From Methanobacterium petrolearium (GTDB lineage Archaea > Methanobacteriota > Methanobacteria > Methanobacteriales > Methanobacteriaceae): DNA of 20,000 bases. The notes below the pieces were generated by a model, which worked only from the letters and a program-made list of their open reading frames with translations, ran no database searches and was not told the origin of the DNA. Positions 15,533 to 20,000 of the stretch are shown piece by piece; positions within the stretch are counted from its first letter, which is position 1, and the number at the start of each line of letters is the position of its first letter. The position numbers were made by a program, and so were the translations under genes. The DNA lies in the NCBI RefSeq assembly GCF_017873625.1, contig NZ_JAGGKL010000001.1:1-20000 (forward strand), in the 5' to 3' direction.

Positions 15533-16312
15533 TCATCTTTTCCCCAGTAATCCTTGAAATAGTTTAGCGATAACTCCCTCTTTGTCTGGTCCAACAGGAG
15601 TGTAAGAAGCACCCACAATATCAGCACCCAACTGCATTATTGAATTATAAGCTGGAGATTGAATATTTTTAATAACAAAAGGTTCACCAAAAACAGAAGC
15701 CCGACTAACTTGTGGATCTTCAGGTATTGATGATATAACTGGAATTTCAAGAATGGATTCAATTTCTCTAACAGATAAAAATATTTTATCATTATTGCAT
15801 CGATTTACTACAGCTCCAATGATATTAATTCCAAGCTTACTAGCAACAATTTTAGTCTTGAGGGCATCTGCCACTGATGGAACTTCAGGGGTTGTAATTA
15901 TAATAATCTCTGCAGCTGCAGCAATTGCTGTCAACGCACCCTTTTCCAGTCCTGCAGGAGCATCAATGAGAAGAATATCCGTTTCTCCAATTAAGGATGT
16001 TAAAACTTCATTTAAACGTTCGATTTTTACATTGCGAAGGTTTTGTAAAGATACTCCTGCAGGTATAACTTTCATTCCGGCAGGACCATCATAAACAGCA
16101 TCATGAATATCAGCATCACCTAAAAGAACATCATATAACGTTATAAATTTATCTTCCATACATAAAACTAATTCAAGATTCGCCATTGCAACATCAGCAT
16201 CTAATAAAATAACTTTTTCACCGAAACTTGATAGGGCAACTCCAAGATTGACTGTCAAAGTTGTTTTACCAACCCCTCCTTTTCCTGATGCAATTGTAAT
16301 AACCCTTGTCAT
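15533..16312 (-). CDS. minD: MinD/ParA-family ATPase
   Basis: 259 residues from ATG 16312, preceded by AGGAGGAG four bases upstream; an in-frame upstream ATG at 16357 adds 15 residues but lacks such a site. Deviant Walker A SGKGGVGKTT spans residues 9-18 with the signature Lys11. LLDADVAMANLE follows, then Walker B-like ILLIDAPAG. The C-terminus KEGVIAKLFQGLLGKR can form an amphipathic helix like the MinD membrane-targeting sequence. The family binds ATP as a dimer on the membrane and positions other proteins; archaeal members have several roles, so division-site selection should not be assumed. No MinC or MinE is visible. It lies 136 bp downstream of the 141-residue protein gene and may be co-transcribed with it and the Roadblock gene. 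Confidence 0.88.
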   Translation of the reverse strand: MTRVITIASGKGGVGKTTLTVNLGVALSSFGEKVILLDADVAMANLELVLCMEDKFITLYDVLLGDADIHDAVYDGPAGMKVIPAGVSLQNLRNVKIERLNEVLTSLIGETDILLIDAPAGLEKGALTAIAAAAEIIIITTPEVPSVADALKTKIVASKLGINIIGAVVNRCNNDKIFLSVREIESILEIPVISSIPEDPQVSRASVFGEPFVIKNIQSPAYNSIMQLGADIVGASYTPVGPDKEGVIAKLFQGLLGKR

Positions 16313-16448
16313 GATACTCCTCCTGATTCCTAATTTTTTTACAATTGTATACAGCAATACTAGTGAAAATCTGAAATCTCACCTCATTTTTAATTCCAAA
16401 TGGCAATAAATATCAATCCTGAGATTGAAAGTTTTCAACCTTGTAAGA

Positions 16449-16874
16449 TCATCCACGAACTTCTTTAAGCATTGCTCTGATAATAATTAAAACAGGACAA
16501 CCAAGTTGTCTTTTGATACCCTTATTTTCTAATTTATCTGTGTAATCTCGAAATTTACATCCCTTTATTTTGATTTTTATTGAATTATCATTGCTCTCAA
16601 TTTGATAATTGTCAATTATTTTGTAAAATTCGTTTAATATTTCAAAAAGGTCATTCAGTGCTTTTTTAGGATTTTTTGAATCTATTTGATATTCCCTATT
16701 TTCAGCTTCTTGCTTCAATGTGTACCATATATCTTTTCCAACAACTTGTGTTACTCCACCCACACCTTCTCCTAAAACAGAGCACAGCCCTATTGTATAA
16801 CCTTCTAATACTCTCATTAACAATGAGGATAACTGATGATCAGTTTTTTCTTCATGTGATAATGATAAATCCAT
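16449..16874 (-). CDS. Hypothetical protein, possibly V4R-like ligand-binding
   Basis: 141 residues; AGGTGTT stands three bases before ATG 16874. I do not recognise it with certainty. A glycine-rich stretch (GLCSVLGEGVGGVTQVVG, ~30-47), an amphipathic helical middle, a KIKIKGCKF strand and a late GCPV give two cysteines about 20 residues apart. That layout recalls 4-vinyl-reductase-type (V4R) small-molecule sensor domains, but this is a resemblance, not a demonstrated match. It starts eight bases after the Roadblock stop on the same strand, so the two are almost certainly one transcript, with minD next. A role as partner of the Roadblock protein is inferred from position only. Confidence 0.75.
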   Translation of the reverse strand: MDLSLSHEEKTDHQLSSLLMRVLEGYTIGLCSVLGEGVGGVTQVVGKDIWYTLKQEAENREYQIDSKNPKKALNDLFEILNEFYKIIDNYQIESNDNSIKIKIKGCKFRDYTDKLENKGIKRQLGCPVLIIIRAMLKEVRG

Positions 16875-16882
16875 TTTAACAC

Positions 16883-17320
16883 CTAAAAATTTGATTTGAA
16901 TCTTAAAAAGTTTTGATCTTTTTTTAACAATTCTCGTATCATTCCGATGTTGGTATTTTTATCTGTTATAATAACCAATGCAAATTTTTCATTTAGTTTT
17001 CCAATTAGAATTTTTCCTATGTCTGTTTCAACAATTAATTGTTCTAACACCCCATAACTTATTGTTTGCATCATTTCTTGTAACGCAGCTAAAGCAGCTA
17101 ACGGAATGCGTCCTAATTCAGATTTGCCCTCATCATACTGAGCTAAAGGCCGTCCCTCCTGATCTATCAATAACAATTCTTTGACACCCTTAACCCTATT
17201 AATCGATTTTAAGATTCTTTCATAGTTTTTATTCGTATTATAAATTTTTATATTCTCATTTTTAAATTTTAAGTCGTTTTTTGTATTATTATTTGTTTCC
17301 GCCATTTTTACTTCAACCAT
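16883..17320 (-). CDS. Roadblock/LC7-domain protein
   Basis: 145 residues from ATG 17320; a second ATG five codons in (MAETNN) is an alternative, and neither has a strong ribosome-binding site. Residues 1-~35 are Asn/Lys-rich and probably disordered. Residues ~38-140 form a Roadblock/LC7 domain: SINRVKGVKELLLIDQEGRPLAQ, then a central helix (LGRIPLAALAALQEM) and the strands LIVETDIGKILIGKL and ALVIITD. In prokaryotes these dimerise and act as partners or activators of small Ras-like GTPases (MglB type). No GTPase gene is in the window. It leads the run of minus-strand genes with the 141-residue protein and MinD. Confidence 0.85.
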   Translation of the reverse strand: MVEVKMAETNNNTKNDLKFKNENIKIYNTNKNYERILKSINRVKGVKELLLIDQEGRPLAQYDEGKSELGRIPLAALAALQEMMQTISYGVLEQLIVETDIGKILIGKLNEKFALVIITDKNTNIGMIRELLKKDQNFLRFKSNF

Positions 17321-17979
17321 TTAGTGTCTCTCAAAAATTCAAGTATGCTATGACGCAATGTATCCTCTTAAAAAAATGTTTTTGTATTATAATTTTTTTA
17401 TATCATCCATCTTGTTTCAATACCAAATAACAAAATTGTGGAAGTGCCGAAATCTGCAATTCCACATTTTCGAAAACTATAAAAAGAGTAATTATAACTG
17501 CAAATGTAAGATTTTACTTGATGTATTCCTCTTTATTATCCCCCCAAAACTCTTTATTTAAAAGATAAATGATGTTAAGATTGAAAGTAAAAAAACTATT
17601 ATAATATAATAAATTACTTTAAGTTAGAATTTCATGAATTGCTTGTATCTCATACACAGCTCCAAAAACAAGTGAACCACCATGCATTGTCAAAACTAAA
17701 TTGTTTGCATACACTGAATGAATGCTAAATATGTTATGGAGATTTAAAATCTTGATTTGTTAATAAGAGACATTTAAAATTAAGAGATTAATAAAAAGTT
17801 CATTTAAAAGAAGTATTAAAATGAAGAAACCCCGTACACCAATGATGAAAATTAATTAAGATAAACTTAACGGCATAATCATCATTATTCAAAGTTAAAA
17901 ACTTTTTAGAACTATAAATCTTTTTAACTCATGAAATATGAAAGTTAAGGAAAATAAGAAGGTTAGCTGTTTAAACTAA
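17321..17979. other. AT-rich intergenic region, no confident gene
   Basis: About 660 bp with no convincing coding sequence. On the minus strand 17619-17759 is open and ends with VYANNLVLTMHGGSLVFGAVYEI, which looks protein-like but lacks a start with a ribosome-binding site; it may be a gene remnant. A small inverted repeat, AAAGTT-AAA-AACTTT, lies at 17891-17905. Promoter elements for the Roadblock gene should lie near 17321-17410, where only loose TATA-like runs are seen. Confidence 0.4.
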
Positions 17980-18303
17980 TCACTTATTATCTGATAATTC
18001 TTTTAATTCAGCATTTAAAGAGTATCCTACCACAGTCCTTATGGCAACAATAACCGCCAGAACTATGAGATCGTTTAAAGTGGGTTGAAGTATGCTTTTA
18101 ATCAGATCAGCGGCAATGAAAAACTCCAGACCCAGAACTATTCTGGTAGTGAAGTCCAGGCGTATGTCATGGTATTGGTATGATTTTCTAAAAAGTTCTT
18201 TGGCTATAATCCGAAAAACTGCCCTTATTCCACCGTAAAAAACTAAAATAGCCCCAAATACGGCTAAAGAATAAGAAATATAATGAATAAATTCTTCAAA
18301 CAT
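17980..18303 (-). CDS. DUF1622-family membrane protein
   Basis: 107 residues. Three hydrophobic segments are visible: ~10-30 (ISYSLAVFGAILVFYGGI), ~54-70 and ~75-95 (LIVLAVIVAIRTVVGYSL). Between the first and second lie ELFRKSYQYHDIRLDFTTRIVLGLEFFIAADL, the conserved core I associate with DUF1622. Function unknown; an inner-membrane location is expected. It is the last gene of a three-gene minus-strand operon, 11 bases after the preceding stop. Its ribosome-binding site is weak. Confidence 0.82.
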   Translation of the reverse strand: MFEEFIHYISYSLAVFGAILVFYGGIRAVFRIIAKELFRKSYQYHDIRLDFTTRIVLGLEFFIAADLIKSILQPTLNDLIVLAVIVAIRTVVGYSLNAELKELSDNK

Positions 18304-18314
18304 TTTCCAATCTT

Positions 18315-18893
18315 CTACTCTTTAGGTTTTTCTTCTTGTATTTCCTCTTCTGGATTTTCCAGTTTTTCTAGGCGCGTTTCAATATCTTCCAGTTTTTTGT
18401 TGGTTGTTCCACTGTACTGGTTGAAACGTTTTTCCAGAGATTCGATATCTGTTGAAACCACGTTAAAACGTTTTTCCAGTGCAGATAAATCTTTTTTTGT
18501 GGCCAGGTCCCAATCTTCAATTAGCTGGTCACTCTGTTCATTTAAGAAAAGATCTATTCGATGGGACAGGTTATCAGTGCTGATGGGAACATTGACTTTT
18601 CCTTTGATTTTTTCACTCATTCCTGAAACCTTTTCACTGACTCCTGAAACATATTTTTCCCCCATTCCAGACATTGATCCCTCTCCAGACACTTTTTCAC
18701 CCAGGTTACTTGCTCCTCCTTGCACCTTTTCACCGAAACTGTTAGCTTCACCATATACCCTTTCACCAAGGTTAGTTGCATCACTTTTCATTCTGCCAAG
18801 ATTAAGTTTGCGGTTATCTTGTAAATAATAGTACAAGAGTATGACTACAGCCGCTACTAAAACCAGTATAGCAAATACTTCTAAGGGAGTCAT
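18315..18893 (-). CDS. Membrane-anchored repeat/coiled-coil protein
   Basis: 192 residues. Residues 4-24 form a membrane segment (EVFAILVLVAAVVILLYYYL) with a short N-terminus. Residues ~34-100 hold imperfect 11-12-residue repeats built on NLGE(R/K)V-x-GE (NLGERVYGEA, SFGEKVQGGA, NLGEKVSGEG, GVSEKVSGM), rich in Gly, Ser, Glu and Lys. Residues ~105-180 are charged, with heptad-like SALEKRF / ESLEKRF coiled coil, and the tail is Glu/Pro-rich. No enzyme motif. The gene starts three bases after the preceding stop, with GGAGG inside the end of that gene, so translation is probably coupled. I do not recognise a family; a structural or stress-related surface role is possible but unproven. Confidence 0.8.
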   Translation of the reverse strand: MTPLEVFAILVLVAAVVILLYYYLQDNRKLNLGRMKSDATNLGERVYGEANSFGEKVQGGASNLGEKVSGEGSMSGMGEKYVSGVSEKVSGMSEKIKGKVNVPISTDNLSHRIDLFLNEQSDQLIEDWDLATKKDLSALEKRFNVVSTDIESLEKRFNQYSGTTNKKLEDIETRLEKLENPEEEIQEEKPKE

Positions 18894-18896
18894 GAC

Positions 18897-19316
18897 CTAG
18901 TTTCCTCCTTTTCCTTTCTTTTCCATTTGTTTTTCTTTTTTCTCTATATCTTCTAAGAGTTTCTGGAGTTTTTCGTATTCTGCTCTGGTTTCAAGGCGGG
19001 TTACTCTTTCATTGATTTCACTGTGGAGAAAACCAACTTTTTGCATCATGTTTGAGGTTTCGCCCCTAATCTGAGAAAGTCTCTCTTGCTGGTCTTTGGG
19101 AAGTGGTATCACATTTTCCATGAGACGTTTGGATTCTAAATCTTTTTCAACCAGTTCAATTTTTTTGAGTTCAGCTTGTTTTTCAAGGAATATTACATTA
19201 CTCTGGGCTTCTCTAACTTTTTTCCATTGCATCACAATAACTATTATTGCCACCAGTGCTATGACTGCAATGATGAGTAAAAAAATGTTTTGTGGAATGC
19301 TAACCATGTCTGCCAT
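18897..19316 (-). CDS. Membrane-anchored coiled-coil protein
   Basis: 139 residues; AGGGGG lies before ATG 19316. One N-terminal membrane segment (residues ~10-30, NIFLLIIAVIALVAIIVIVM) is followed by a long charged helical region to the end (KKVREAQSNVIFLEKQAE to KKEKQMEKKGKGG) likely to form a coiled coil. The topology is the same as in the next gene, with which it overlaps regulatory signals. It is first gene of the three-gene operon with the 192-residue repeat protein and DUF1622. No family recognised. Confidence 0.82.
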   Translation of the reverse strand: MADMVSIPQNIFLLIIAVIALVAIIVIVMQWKKVREAQSNVIFLEKQAELKKIELVEKDLESKRLMENVIPLPKDQQERLSQIRGETSNMMQKVGFLHSEINERVTRLETRAEYEKLQKLLEDIEKKEKQMEKKGKGGN

Positions 19317-19667
19317 GATATTCCCCCTATCTACTTATTTAGAGTATTAAATTCATCTTTAAACTGTTTTAAGCCAATTAAGAGTTGAACCTTAATACTT
19401 AAAACCATTTCATCTGTTGGCCAATACATGCTTCAATCAGTTCATAAGCACCTAAACTTTTATGCCTTCCAGATGAAAGTTACATATAAATATGTACATT
19501 TATATAATTAATGCTTTATGATAATGGCTGGTATTTAAGTTTCATAAATATTTTGAGACAAGGAAAACTTAGTATTACATGCACATGAGAGATTAAGTCC
19601 AGAAGAATTAAGGATCCCCAACTAAAATAATTAAATTGTTTATTTAACTCAACATTAATGTGATTAC
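19317..19667. promoter_or_regulatory. Divergent promoter region with inverted repeat
   Basis: 350 bp between two divergent transcripts, no gene seen. TACATAT-AA-ATATGTA (19481-19496) is a 7-bp-arm inverted repeat and on the minus strand reads as a TATA-like ATTTATATG for the three-gene operon, with a leader of about 150 bases. A second AT-rich run, ATTTATATAATTAATG, follows on the plus strand at 19499-19512. The promoter of the methionine aminopeptidase gene is not clear. Confidence 0.4.
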
Positions 19668-20000
19668 ATGATAGAAATGTACCAAAAAGCAGGTAAAATT
19701 GTAAAAGAAGTTAGACAAATGGCAGTTGATGAAGTTCATGAAGGAATGAAAGTTTTAACCCTGATAGATCTCATTGAATCAGAAATCAAAAAAAGAGGAG
19801 GTTTACCAGCTTTCCCCTGTAACATATCTATAAATGAAGTCACTGCTCATTACACTTCACCATCAGGAGATAAATCCATTTTAAAAGAAGGAGATCTGGT
19901 AAAAATTGATCTTGGAGCCCATGTAGAAGGTTACATAGCTGATTCTGCAACCAGCGTGATGATCGGCTCAGGAGAAGGGCCTTTTCGATGTGGAGACAAA
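19668..20000 (+). CDS. map: Methionine aminopeptidase, type II (C-terminus beyond window)
   Basis: 111 codons are visible from ATG 19668, open to the right edge. The enzyme removes the initiator methionine from new proteins in the cytoplasm, using a two-metal centre. Metal and substrate residues of the archaeal type II enzyme are present: His61 in NEVTAHYTSP, Asp81 in VKIDLGAHVEG and Asp92 in GYIADSATSVMIG. PAFPCNISIN at 47-56 is also typical. The type II insert and remaining ligands would lie beyond the window. GTGATT six to eleven bases upstream is a weak ribosome-binding site; ATG 19677 is a less likely start. Transcribed divergently from the membrane-protein operon. Confidence 0.93.
   Translation, partial: MIEMYQKAGKIVKEVRQMAVDEVHEGMKVLTLIDLIESEIKKRGGLPAFPCNISINEVTAHYTSPSGDKSILKEGDLVKIDLGAHVEGYIADSATSVMIGSGEGPFRCGDK

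Noticed and set aside
16313..16357. N-terminal extension of MinD by 15 residues
   Set aside because: AGGAGGAG points to ATG 16312, and the P-loop lies at the usual distance from that start.
17358..17561. Plus-strand ORF of 67 codons
   Set aside because: Phe/Ile/Lys-rich, no ribosome-binding site, no recognisable motif; a chance frame in AT-rich DNA.

Overview
The window looks like chromosomal DNA of a methanogenic archaeon of the order Methanobacteriales, most likely a Methanobacterium relative. The grounds are low GC, BRE/TATA promoters, ribosome-binding sites of the GGAGGTGA type, an archaeal initiator tRNA with A1-U72 and no encoded CCA, a type II methionine aminopeptidase, and very large secreted adhesin-like proteins built from DUF11, cadherin-like and beta-helix repeats. 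The genus is inferred; no marker gene was compared.

Layout. (1) 1-2102, minus: the N-terminal 700 codons of a secreted adhesin-like protein that runs off the left edge. (2) 2391-2912, plus: an unrecognised small protein. (3) 3028-5017: an asparagine-synthase-like enzyme that fits the lasso-peptide cyclase family. Ending one base beyond it on the opposite strand is an unlisted 45-codon gene with the canonical lasso leader pattern Y-x2-P-x-L-x3-G-x5-T. This pair is the most interesting content: an apparent lasso-peptide (RiPP) locus in a methanogen. The leader-binding protein (B1/RRE) and the leader peptidase (B2) are not in the window. (4) 5099-11350, minus: a giant secreted protein with an M6-like metalloprotease, two beta-helix blocks and DUF11-like repeats, including a 414-bp exact internal duplication. 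(5) 11351-12480: a decaying methyltransferase pseudogene, a possible 130-bp inverted-repeat element, and the initiator tRNA with a clear promoter. (6) 12480-17320, minus: a hybrid REC-PAS-coiled-coil-kinase with a degenerate phosphoacceptor motif, a MinD-family ATPase, a small possibly ligand-binding protein, and a Roadblock/LC7 protein. (7) 17980-19316, minus: a compact operon of three small membrane proteins. (8) 19668 to the right edge, plus: the start of methionine aminopeptidase.

Two surface-protein genes, far apart, share an unusual signal. Each has a strong Shine-Dalgarno site exactly seven bases upstream of an ATT codon that opens a normal signal peptide, and neither has a well-placed ATG/GTG/TTG. 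AUU initiation for large secreted proteins is therefore a second point of interest.

Genes probably working together are the lasso precursor and cyclase; possibly Roadblock, the 141-residue protein, MinD and the kinase as a signalling/positioning module; and the three-gene membrane coiled-coil operon.
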